A stretch of 64,000 bases of DNA from Campylobacter sp. RM16192 (lineage in GTDB: Bacteria > Campylobacterota > Campylobacteria > Campylobacterales > Campylobacteraceae), in the NCBI RefSeq assembly GCF_004803855.2, contig NZ_CP012552.1, positions 62,001 through 126,000 on the forward strand, read 5' to 3'. The notes beneath the pieces are model-generated. The model saw nothing but the letters and a program-made list of their open reading frames with translations, was not told where the DNA came from and ran no database searches. Below, in pieces: positions 17,202-25,572 of this stretch. The stretch's first letter is position 1. Every line of letters begins with the position of its first letter. Position numbers and translations under genes: made by a program.

Positions 17202-17564
17202 ATGAAGTTAGACCTATACACACAGGCAGAAGCCTTTGGAGGTAAATATGAGTTGTCTTTGACACTTTCAGATAGTGGGGCTTTATGTGTAGGAAGTGTT
17301 ATTAATATGAGAGGTAAGCCTTTTGAGATATTTATAGAGGATATTGAAAAGTTTCCTAAGCTTAAAAGGATGCTTGATGAGCTATCAGAGGAAGTAACAG
17401 ACAAGATGGGGCATATATTTGACATGGCTAGTTATTGTGATGATAAGACTAGACTATGGGTGCAAGATGCTCCATCAGAGGAAGCTATAGAGGCTAAAGC
17501 AGGTTATTATATATATCATAAAAAAGGGGGTGTAGCACAGGGTAATATAACAATAGATAGATAG
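17202..17564 (+). CDS. Hypothetical island protein
   Basis: 120 residues, ATG preceded by AAAGGAG at good spacing, so probably a real gene. Acidic and soluble; no signal peptide or membrane helix. The C-terminal end contains AGYYIYHKKGGVAQGN. I do not recognise a family. It follows the integrase by about 150 bases in the same direction. Confidence 0.55.
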   Translation: MKLDLYTQAEAFGGKYELSLTLSDSGALCVGSVINMRGKPFEIFIEDIEKFPKLKRMLDELSEEVTDKMGHIFDMASYCDDKTRLWVQDAPSEEAIEAKAGYYIYHKKGGVAQGNITIDR

Positions 17565-17885
17565 ATTAAAGGCAATAGTATATAGTTGCGGAGTAGTCCG
17601 CCAAAACGTAAATACGGACAAGATAAGCAGAAGGTTACAAAGACACTTTAGTAAGAATGGTTAGTGTGTAATTTAAGTTTATAATAAGTGAAGTTTAGGA
17701 ATAGTTAAAGGAGTATTTAGGGTTTTAATATTTGGAATAATATAAGGAATACTAAATAAGAAAAATATAGGTAGCCTTTAGGAACTTTGAGTGTCCTTTA
17801 GGATTACCTATAATTAGATTTTGTTATGAGCTTACAAACCCTATGATCTGTAAGCGTGTGCACTTTCATTATTAATTAGAAGTTG
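17565..17885. other. Non-coding stretch inside the island
   Basis: AT-rich; no open frame of useful length. A short hairpin (GCGGA, loop GTAG, TCCGC) lies near 17587-17600. Nothing else recognised. Confidence 0.5.
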
Positions 17886-18182
17886 TCATTTAATAGGTGC
17901 TTTATTATTCATTAGATTAATTTTATCCCTATCAGCTATTAAAAGAAGCCACCCTAGTAAGTTACTTAACTTTTGTATATCAACTTCAATAAATACGGGG
18001 TTATTGTCATCTGCTTTAAACTCTAAAGTATTGCACGGTAAAGCCTTATTATTAGCCAGCTGTATAAGCATATCTTTATAGTTAGTAGGGTCTTTTATAG
18101 TCCTATAGCGTGCTATATTCTCTATCATAAATATCACATCATCATGTAAAGCTGCTTGTGGTAGTGGGGTCAATGTTATCAT
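17886..18182 (-). CDS. Hypothetical small island protein
   Basis: 98 residues on the minus strand, starting MITLTPLPQAALHDDV. Slightly acidic, soluble, with a hydrophobic patch near the C-terminus (LSNLLGWLLLIADRD). Convergent with the 17202 gene. No family recognised; retained because it is the only reasonable frame in about 1.4 kb and uses sensible codons. Confidence 0.45.
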   Translation of the reverse strand: MITLTPLPQAALHDDVIFMIENIARYRTIKDPTNYKDMLIQLANNKALPCNTLEFKADDNNPVFIEVDIQKLSNLLGWLLLIADRDKINLMNNKAPIK

Positions 18183-19006
18183 CTCTTTTTATATCCTTTT
18201 AGCTGTGCTTAAATGTAGTCCTAAGCTTTCTATAGCCAACCTTAGCCAATTATAGGGCTGTGCTCAAAGTAATATACCTTAGGTCATACGACAAGAGTTA
18301 TCATATAGCATCACCTAAAGAATACCTATAACCGGTCTTAGCTGTCCTTCTCCATAGATGGGCGGTATGAAGGAACTTTTAGCCCTACGAGCAAATAGGT
18401 AGCCTTGTAAAAGACCACCTATGTAACCCTCTCTTATGCCACTTAAAAGAATATATAGGAGTATGTTATTAATGACAAACCAAGCAAGGCATCTAATTGA
18501 CTTGGATTGTCTTGTTATTAGTTTATGTGTAGGGATATATTATAAATAATCAACACTAGGATTGTTATAGCTGTCCTTTAAGCCTTACTGTAAGTCATAC
18601 CTAAAGTAATATCTATAGTTATAACCTATACTGTATCTTTAGCAATCTTACAGTTATACTTAAAGTATTCCTATAGTATCTCTTATAGTTATATATTATA
18701 TTATTATTCTTAATAGTGTCTCTATAGCTCATCTTAAGTCATCTATAGTTCTACTTTAAGCATACCTATAGTATTCCTTAAGTATTACTATAGTATTTCT
18801 TTAGCTCTACTTTATCCTTTCCCTTCCCCTTAGTAGGGCACAGGCAATTTGATACGTATTTTTAGGGCTCTGCAGAGACTGTTTATAGAAATCTTAAAGT
18901 AATAATTATTATATTAGTTAGTTATGATTGTCTAGGCATATTGAAGGGTGTCTAAGGCTTTAATGAGATATACAAAGGGACACAGAAGGATGGCTAAAGG
19001 TCGGTA
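18183..19006. other. 824-bp non-coding stretch with clustered CTATAG hexamers
   Basis: No convincing gene on either strand. Within 18613-18793 the palindrome CTATAG occurs six times (18613, 18671, 18722, 18743, 18766, 18788), mixed with CTTAAG-like and TAAAGTAT-like words. Such density could mark recombinase, replication or regulatory sites, but CTATAG is also common in the island's genes. Confidence 0.5.
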
Positions 19007-19636
19007 TTATATCAGCTTCCTACTCTTTAGATAATGGCTAAGACTTACGACACTACAACCGCCCATAACAGGCTTTAAGTGGTTATCTACTATTTTATTA
19101 AGTGATAGCCCTAATCCGTATAACTCTAATATCCTGTCTTTGTGCTCATCATATTTAGATTTTTGAATAGACCCCTTAGGCTTACCTAGTTTAACCCCTT
19201 GAGCCTTACGAACCTTTAGGGCTTCCTTAGTCCTTTGGCTTATTAAGTCCCGCTCTAGCTCACTAAATAGGCTTAAAAGGGTTACAAGAGCCTTAGAGGC
19301 AAAGTCATCTTTATTGTTTGGATTAATTACCATAGCCTGCTTAATTATATGTAGCTCAGCCTTAGCGGTCATAAGCCTATCTATAGTCTGTAAGACTTCC
19401 TGTGTAGACCGCCCTAGCCTTGATAACTCAGACACTATAACTATATCACAAGGGGCTACGGATGCTATAAGCTCATCTATACGCCTGCTTATGGTGTCTT
19501 TACGTGAGCTTAGTATAACGTCTATAAACCTATCTACTTTTAAGCCCTTGTCAAAAGCATAGCTAAGTATTTCGCTCTTTTGATTGCTTGTAACTTGACT
19601 ATCAGTTGAAACCCTAATATAGCCTATAGTTGCCAT
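19007..19636 (-). CDS. Serine recombinase (resolvase/invertase family)
   Basis: 209 residues. The N-terminal catalytic domain begins MATIGYIRVSTDSQ, where the Ser in RVST is the nucleophile; the conserved Arg box SELSRLGRSTQE and the ERDLISQRTKEAL helix follow. Residues about 165-209 form a helix-turn-helix DNA-binding tail. The length is normal for the small resolvase/invertase group, not for large serine integrases. It lies near the island's right end, close to the 94-bp inverted repeat. Possible roles are dimer resolution, inversion or accessory recombination; the sequence does not decide. Confidence 0.9.
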   Translation of the reverse strand: MATIGYIRVSTDSQVTSNQKSEILSYAFDKGLKVDRFIDVILSSRKDTISRRIDELIASVAPCDIVIVSELSRLGRSTQEVLQTIDRLMTAKAELHIIKQAMVINPNNKDDFASKALVTLLSLFSELERDLISQRTKEALKVRKAQGVKLGKPKGSIQKSKYDEHKDRILELYGLGLSLNKIVDNHLKPVMGGCSVVSLSHYLKSRKLI

Positions 19637-19809
19637 AGTTAATCCTTATTAAGTCTTAATGTATTCTATAGGTGAAACTATATCATATTATTAATACAAT
19701 GTCAAGTATAAGACTTAATAAATAAACTAAGATATAACGATGATTAAGAGTTAATAAACTGGTGACTACTGAAGTGCTGCCTAGCATAAGGAAGCATGGA
19801 GGATATTTA

Positions 19810-19971
19810 ATGGCTGATAAGATAGAGGAAGTCCTATTAGTTATAAAATACAAGAGGGACTACGGGGCAAAAACAAATAATTCGCAATTTATATATGGTC
19901 TCTCAAATATTTTTATTATTTTTTATAAGCCATTAAGCAAACACAGTTGCACTAATACTTACGCATTTTAA
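19810..19971 (+). CDS. Small hypothetical island protein
   Basis: 53 residues from ATG at 19810, which has GGAGG seven bases upstream; the frame can also be read from GTG at 19762. Much of it lies inside the left arm of the 94-bp inverted repeat, whose other arm lies outside the island and carries no intact copy. The tail (FIYGLSNIFIIFYK) is hydrophobic. It may be a real peptide or a gene fragment. Confidence 0.3.
   Translation: MADKIEEVLLVIKYKRDYGAKTNNSQFIYGLSNIFIIFYKPLSKHSCTNTYAF
19834..19927 (+). repeat. 94-bp inverted repeat, left arm
   Basis: Perfect reverse complement of 20258-20351. The arms flank 330 bases that include attR. Weaker inverted similarity continues outward from both arms (19772-19833 against 20352-20430), so this is a diverged inverted duplication with a perfectly matched core. 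Confidence 0.93.
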
Positions 19972-20059
19972 GATATTTTTTAACTAAGATGATGTTATAA
20001 TATACAATGAAAATCAAATAAGTATCACTTACATAGATTTTTGTTAGTTAATATTTTTA

Positions 20060-20107
20060 GGTCTCATAAGCCGGAGGTCGAGAGTTCAAGTCTCTCTCTT
20101 GACACCA
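20060..20107 (+). repeat. attR: 48-bp copy of the tRNA-Met 3' end
   Basis: Identical to 15334-15381 but not preceded by the tRNA 5' half, so not a functional tRNA. Marks the right end of the island. Confidence 0.93.
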
Positions 20108-20257
20108 TTAACAATCCACATAAAGCCCTAAAAATCGCTTACTAAAGTAACTTAAAGCAATACTATAGTTAATTGTAATGTATATTATAACCTCTTTTTA
20201 GAATAAATAAAAGGTTAAATTGTGTATCGCTTTTTGTATTACTTTTTAAATAGATCC

Positions 20258-20351
20258 TATAAAAAATAATAAAAATATTTGAGAGACCATATATAAATTG
20301 CGAATTATTTGTTTTTGCCCCGTAGTCCCTCTTGTATTTTATAACTAATAG
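20258..20351 (-). repeat. 94-bp inverted repeat, right arm
   Basis: Perfect reverse complement of 19834-19927, located outside the att-bounded island. No gene is seen in 19972-20466 apart from the attR copy. Confidence 0.93.
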
Positions 20352-20466
20352 AGATAACTTTATTTTTATATAGTAGCCTCAAGTATCCTCCGTACTTGCT
20401 TATACTGGTAGCACTTTATATGATAATTGTAATATATTTTTTGGTTGTGTTATATTTTTACATACG

Positions 20467-22773
20467 TTAGTTGTAAATTATTAAGTTACCTTTTTTATTA
20501 ATAATCATTTCAATATTATCTTGTATCGCTTTGGCTAATCCGTCTTTAAAGTCTCCTGCCCAATCAAATTTACACTCTATTACTTCTTCGCCTTTTGTAT
20601 TTATATATCCGTATTTATTATTTTTCTTGATTACAGCTAATTCTTCGCTAAAGTCATCCGCCCAATCAAATTTACACTCTGTAACTTGACTGCCTTTGGT
20701 GTTTATATACCCCCATTTATTACCTTTTTTGACTGCAGCCAACCCGTCTTTAAAGCCTCCTGCCCAATCAAATTTACACTCTATTACTTCTTCGCCTTTT
20801 GTATTTATATATCCGTATTTATTATTTTTCTTGATTACAGCTAATTCTTCGCTAAAGTCATCTGTCAAATCAAATTTACACTCTATTACTTCTTCGCCTT
20901 TTGTATTTATATATCCGTATTTATTATTTTTTTCTACCCTAGCCAATCCATCTTTAAAGCTATAGGCCCAATCAAATTTTCCTGACACCTCTATATCATT
21001 TTTGTTTTCATCATATACTATAAAATTTCCATTTGTATTTATATATCCATACTTTCCTTTGTCTGATACTCTTGCCAACCCGTCTTTAAAGTCTCCAATT
21101 TCGTCAAATTTACACTCTATTATTTCTTCGCCTTTTGTATTTATATATCCATACTTTCCTTTGTCTGATACTCTTGCCAACCCGTCTTTAAAGTCTCCAA
21201 TTTCGTCAAATTTACACTCTATTACTTCTTCGCCTTTTGTATTTATATATCCGTATTTATTATTTTTTTCTACCCTAGCCAATCCATCTTTAAAGCTATA
21301 GGCCCAATCAAATTTTCCTGACACCTCTATATCATTTTTGTTTTCATCATATACTATAAAATTTCCATTTGTATTTATATATCCATACTTTCCTTTGTCT
21401 GATACTCTTGCCAACCCGTCTTTAAAGTCTCCTGCCCAATCAAATTTACACTCTATTACTTCTTCGCCTTTGGTGTTTATATACCCCCATTTGTTACCTT
21501 TTTTAACTGCAGCCAACCCGTCTTTAAAACCATCAACCTCATCAAATTCGAACTCTGTTATTTGTTCTCCTCTGGTATTTATATAGCTGTATTTGTTGTT
21601 TTTTCGTACAGAACCTAATCCGTCTTTAAAGTCTCCTGCCCAATCAAATTTACACTCTGTAACTTGACTGCCTTTGGTGTTTATATACCCCCATTTATTA
21701 CCTTTTTTGACTGCAGCCAACCCGTCTTTAAAGTCTCCTGCCCAATCAAATTTACACTCTATTACTTCTTCGCCTTTGGTGTTTATATACCCCCATTTAT
21801 TACCTTTTTTGACCGCAGCCAACCCGTCTTTAAAGTCTCCTGCCCAATCAAATTTACACTCTATTACTTCTTCGCCTTTGGTGTTTATATACCCCCATTT
21901 ATTACCTTTTTTGACCGCAGCCAACCCGTCTTGAAAACCATCAACTTCGCCAAATTTATACTCTACTACCTGCTCGCCTCTTATATTTATATATCCCCAT
22001 TTATTATCTTTTTCTACCCTTGCTAACCCGTCTTTAAAGTCTCCTGCCCAATCAAATTTACACTCTATTACTTCCGCACCTCTAGTATTGATATATCCAT
22101 ATTTATTGTTTTTTTTGACCGCAGCTAGACCTTCATTAAATTCATCAATTTCATCAAATTTGCATTCTACTACCTGCTCGCCTCTTATATTTATATATCC
22201 CCATTTATTATCTTTTTCTACCCTTGCTAACCCGTCTTTAAAGTCTCCTGCCCAATCAAATTTACACTCTATTACTTCCGCACCTCTAGTATTGATATAA
22301 CCGTACTTTTCGCCTTTTTTTACTACAGCTAAACCTTCATTAAAATGATCTGCCCAATCAAATTTACACTCTATTACTTCCGCACCTCTAGTATTGATAT
22401 ATCCATATTTATTGTTTTTTTTGACTCTAGCCAAACCATATTTAAATCCATCAATTTCATCAAATTTGCATTCTACTATCTGCTCGCCTATGGTATTTAT
22501 GCAACCATATTTATCATTTTGCTTTACTACAGCTAAACCTTCATTAAAATGATCTGCCCAATCAAATTTACACTCTATTACTTCTTCGCCTTTTGTATTG
22601 ATATATCCATATTTATTGTTTTTATTTATTCTAATTAAATGATTGTTAAAATTGTCACTGTCTAATTCTTTACTTTTTTCATTTCCAATATCGTATTTGT
22701 TTATATTGGTGCTGTTTGTTTTTATGAAATTAGGTAGTTTTATATTAAATATTTTTTTTAATAAATAAAACAT
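20467..22773 (-). CDS. WG-repeat protein, about 20 repeats
   Basis: 768 residues. After a 50-residue lead without signal peptide come about 20 WG-type repeats of roughly 35 residues (consensus NKYGYINTKGEEVIECKFD, DFKDGLAAV) and one degenerate last unit. The repeats are very alike at DNA level (105-bp units), and a 336-bp block is present twice (near 20965-21301 and 21301-21637). The start ATG has an AGGA ribosome-binding site. WG (KWG) repeats are thought to form beta structures for protein binding; their roles are mostly unknown. It sits alone between the tRNA-Met island and the DUF2254 remnant and may itself be accessory. Confidence 0.85.
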   Translation of the reverse strand: MFYLLKKIFNIKLPNFIKTNSTNINKYDIGNEKSKELDSDNFNNHLIRINKNNKYGYINTKGEEVIECKFDWADHFNEGLAVVKQNDKYGCINTIGEQIVECKFDEIDGFKYGLARVKKNNKYGYINTRGAEVIECKFDWADHFNEGLAVVKKGEKYGYINTRGAEVIECKFDWAGDFKDGLARVEKDNKWGYINIRGEQVVECKFDEIDEFNEGLAAVKKNNKYGYINTRGAEVIECKFDWAGDFKDGLARVEKDNKWGYINIRGEQVVEYKFGEVDGFQDGLAAVKKGNKWGYINTKGEEVIECKFDWAGDFKDGLAAVKKGNKWGYINTKGEEVIECKFDWAGDFKDGLAAVKKGNKWGYINTKGSQVTECKFDWAGDFKDGLGSVRKNNKYSYINTRGEQITEFEFDEVDGFKDGLAAVKKGNKWGYINTKGEEVIECKFDWAGDFKDGLARVSDKGKYGYINTNGNFIVYDENKNDIEVSGKFDWAYSFKDGLARVEKNNKYGYINTKGEEVIECKFDEIGDFKDGLARVSDKGKYGYINTKGEEIIECKFDEIGDFKDGLARVSDKGKYGYINTNGNFIVYDENKNDIEVSGKFDWAYSFKDGLARVEKNNKYGYINTKGEEVIECKFDLTDDFSEELAVIKKNNKYGYINTKGEEVIECKFDWAGGFKDGLAAVKKGNKWGYINTKGSQVTECKFDWADDFSEELAVIKKNNKYGYINTKGEEVIECKFDWAGDFKDGLAKAIQDNIEMIINKKGNLIIYN

Positions 22774-23190
22774 TTTTTATCCTCATTTTTACTTTGATTG
22801 AATGTTTTTATGGATTATACATTAAAATAAATATTATTTAAATATAAGCATTATTTTTTAATTTTTTGATAATTTAAAAAAATGAATGTTTATATTTTTT
22901 TGATTATTATTCGCATTTTTTTATCTTATGATAAATATTATTATAAGATAAAAGAAATAATAAATTACCATTACTCTAAAAATTTTAATTATGATACTTT
23001 AAATGTTTAAAATCATTTTTATCCTTTGATGGAGATGTTAAAATAATTGTTTTTGATTCGTTAAAGATATAATTTCATAAAACTATACTATTATTTTGTC
23101 GTTTGATTGAGTTATTTTTTATAATAATTTTAAAATTCTTAATTAAAAAAAATGTTATACTTTTCTTTTAATCTAATTTTATCAAAATCA
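22774..23190. other. AT-rich intergenic stretch
   Basis: 417 bases, very AT-rich, without open frame or recognisable RNA. It should contain the promoter of the WG-repeat gene. Confidence 0.5.
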
Positions 23191-24387
23191 CTAACAAGCA
23201 CACTCAAGCTTCTGTCTATAGATTTTTTTTGCTTGAATTTTTGATACTTCTTTTAAAATTTCATTTTCACTGTTTTTATATATTGCAAAAAGTGTTTTTT
23301 GAACTCTCAAGGCAACTTCCACATTTGAAGCCTCATCTCTAGCTATAGCGTCTATACTCTGGGTTATGAAGTCGCCTGTATTAATTTCTTGTAAGCCTAT
23401 TCTGTCGTAAGAATAAGCTTTATCTTTATTTTGCGAATCATAATTTTCAATTAATAGCCTTGTAATCAAATTTAATACACTAAATGCAGTTCCCGGGTCA
23501 TTTATAGCCGGCGATAAAGCTTTTTGTGCAACTTCACTAAGTACTATAAATCCAAATCTTGGATCTTGTTCAAAACTTCTCTGGGCGTCAATAACGATAG
23601 TTTCATAAATTTGAGCACATATTTTTTCTATCTCTTGCGTATTTTGATTTATTACCTCATCAAAGTATAAAAATGCTATTTCATCTCCTTTGATGATATA
23701 ATCTCCGTGTCTTGTATTGATAAAAATTTTAAATCCTAATTTTTTGGATAGATTATATAAATGACTTAAATTTATATGCGTTAAACACCCTGTATCTTTA
23801 GAGTTAAGTATAAAATCTGGTTTTTTATCGTTTGGCTTCCAGCAGGCTCCTAAATTTGGATTTATGCTGTAATTATTCATAGCTTTTGAGGTTGCTTTAT
23901 AAATTTTATCAAGAGTATTTCCAAGCCTACCAATTTATTAATGTGTATATGAGATATACAAGAACCGTAGCTGTGCTTATAAACAGTATAAATCTTCCGT
24001 TTTGACCATAATATTCTAATCCTAGAGCTACTCTTGCAATAACTGCGTATATAAAAGCAGAGATAAAACTAGCTATCGTTAGTCTCGTGTCGTCATCAGC
24101 CATAATTAGCTCTGTAGCTCTAGGCGTGGCATTTGCTGATGCACTGGCAAATGCCGAAACCATAATAGAAAGTGAAAATGTAATAACTGCAAGCATGCTT
24201 GAAGTTATAATATCAAGTAGGCTTTGCAAAATATCTCGCCCTATATCTGGTAAAAGTTGTGGAGGTAAGTAAAAAGTACCTAAAAAGCCATAAAAGCAAA
24301 TATTATAGCCACAGCAGCGCCGATCGTAGGCATAACCCATAATGTATTACTTGGCTTTTTTAGCCATATTAAAATTTTATACCACAA
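23191..24387 (-). pseudogene. DUF2254 membrane protein gene, two frameshifts
   Basis: The full frame of about 399 codons is broken twice. From TTG at 24387 (AAGGATC eight bases upstream) the first frame gives KKPSNTLWVMPTIGAAVAI, then FAFMAF and a stop at an A5 run (24282-24286); one more A would continue into FLGTFYLPPQLLPDIG. The second piece (ITFSLSIMVSAFASASANATPR) ends near 23932; removing one base joins it to GRLGNTLDKIYKATSKA. The third piece carries the family hallmark FIVLSEVAQKALSPAINDPGTA. DUF2254 proteins are inner-membrane proteins of unknown role with four N-terminal helices. Both breaks are single-base changes in short homopolymers, so sequencing error is possible. Confidence 0.8.
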
Positions 24388-24719
24388 ATAAGATCCTTTT
24401 AAAGATTATACAATAATTCGTTTTTGGTATTTCATTTTTATCAAAAGTATTTTTTGGATTTTTTAAATTATATAGTGTAAAATTATAATTTAATATAAGG
24501 CAAAGTTAGTAATAATGACCGGTCTAACAGTAGTTGCTATTTTGTCTTATAAAATTAAGCATTAAAATTTCCAAAAAACCGTAAATAAATTACTGCAATG
24601 TTGCTAATTGCCTTTTATTTTAATTACACTTAAATATTGCCACACCATAATACTTTTTATATTGGTATGAAAAATTATTTTACAGTATAATCAATATTAA
24701 ATTTTACAAGCGAATAATA
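24388..24719. other. Intergenic region upstream of cas6
   Basis: 332 bases, AT-rich. Contains TATAAT-like sequence and presumably the promoters of cas6 and of the divergent DUF2254 gene. No repeat matching the CRISPR array is seen. Confidence 0.5.
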
Positions 24720-25533
24720 ATGATCAAATATCTAACTATCGGCGTAAATGGCATTAGTATAAAACCTATTCATACATTTACTGGCTCTACTATAAGAGGT
24801 GTTTTTGGTAGAGGCTTGAGACAGGTTGCTTGTCCCTATGTTGATACAAGTTGCGAAAGTTGTCGTTATTTTAACGAGTGTATATACGCTGAGTTTTTTG
24901 AAAATGTCTCCAAATCGCCCAAATTTATACTTGATATAGATTTTGACTTGCACAGCTTTGATTTTCAAATTTTACTTTTCGATAATGTCACATCATACTT
25001 GCCTCATGTTATTATTGCAATAGAAAACATGTGTCAGATAGGCTTTGGCATGCCTAGGCAAAAATTTGAATTTAAAAATTTAACTATAAATGGTGATATT
25101 ATATCCCTTCAAGAGTCTATAAACTCATCCGATCATGCTCTTGTTTTTTCACCAAGTTTTTCATCCGGCGACTACAAGATTACTACGTTAACTCCAATTC
25201 GGATTAAACAAAAAGATGCCTATGTTCGCTCAAAGCTTGATTTTAAATCATTTATTAGACAAATAGCTATGAGATTTGGCGAACTAACGGATACTAGCAT
25301 AGATAAATTTGAAGTGAAATTTGATAAATTGGAGCAAAATTTTAAATTTCATGATCTCGAGCGATACTCAAATCGCCAAAAAACAAAAATGGAATTCGGT
25401 GGTCTTATGGGGGGATATGAAGGTTTATGTGCTAGATGAAAATTCGGCTAAATTTCTAGAACTTGCTACTTTAATAAATGTTGGCAAGAGCACCGCATTT
25501 GCGCTTGGCAAGATTAAAGTAGAGCGAATTTAA
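24720..25533 (+). pseudogene. cas6: Cas6-family CRISPR RNA endonuclease, frameshifted at a G6 run
   Basis: Cas6 cuts the CRISPR precursor RNA within repeats. The protein starts MIKYLTIGVNGISIKP, with a Cys cluster (CPYVDTSCESCRYFNECIY) found in Cas6 proteins linked to RT-Cas1 loci, then GFGMPRQKFEF. The first frame stops at 25439 after GGLMGGYEGLCAR. A run of six G at 25409-25414 is one too long: with five G the frame reads GGLMGDMKVYVLDEN and ends in the Cas6 glycine-rich signature VGKSTAFALGKIKVERI, giving about 270 residues. So the C-terminal RNA-binding part is lost as written. G runs are common slippage sites in Campylobacter, so phase variation, decay or sequencing error are all possible. 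RT-cas1 follows 39 bases later. Confidence 0.8.
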
Positions 25534-25572
25534 CTCATATTTATTTATAACAAATCTACAAAGGAAATAGTT

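Larger units (their letters stand above)
15334..20107 (+). mobile_element. 4.8-kb integrative island in tRNA-Met
   Basis: Bounded by the 48-bp direct repeats. It encodes a tyrosine integrase directly downstream of the tRNA, a serine recombinase at the far end, and small unknown genes. No relaxase, replication or capsid gene is recognisable. Its sequence style differs from the flanks: the hexamer CTATAG is frequent throughout, which supports foreign origin. Confidence 0.88.

Noticed and set aside
20467-22773. Regularly spaced near-identical words resembling a repeat array
   Set aside because: A single long frame with WG repeats explains the periodicity; plus-strand frames here are shadows.
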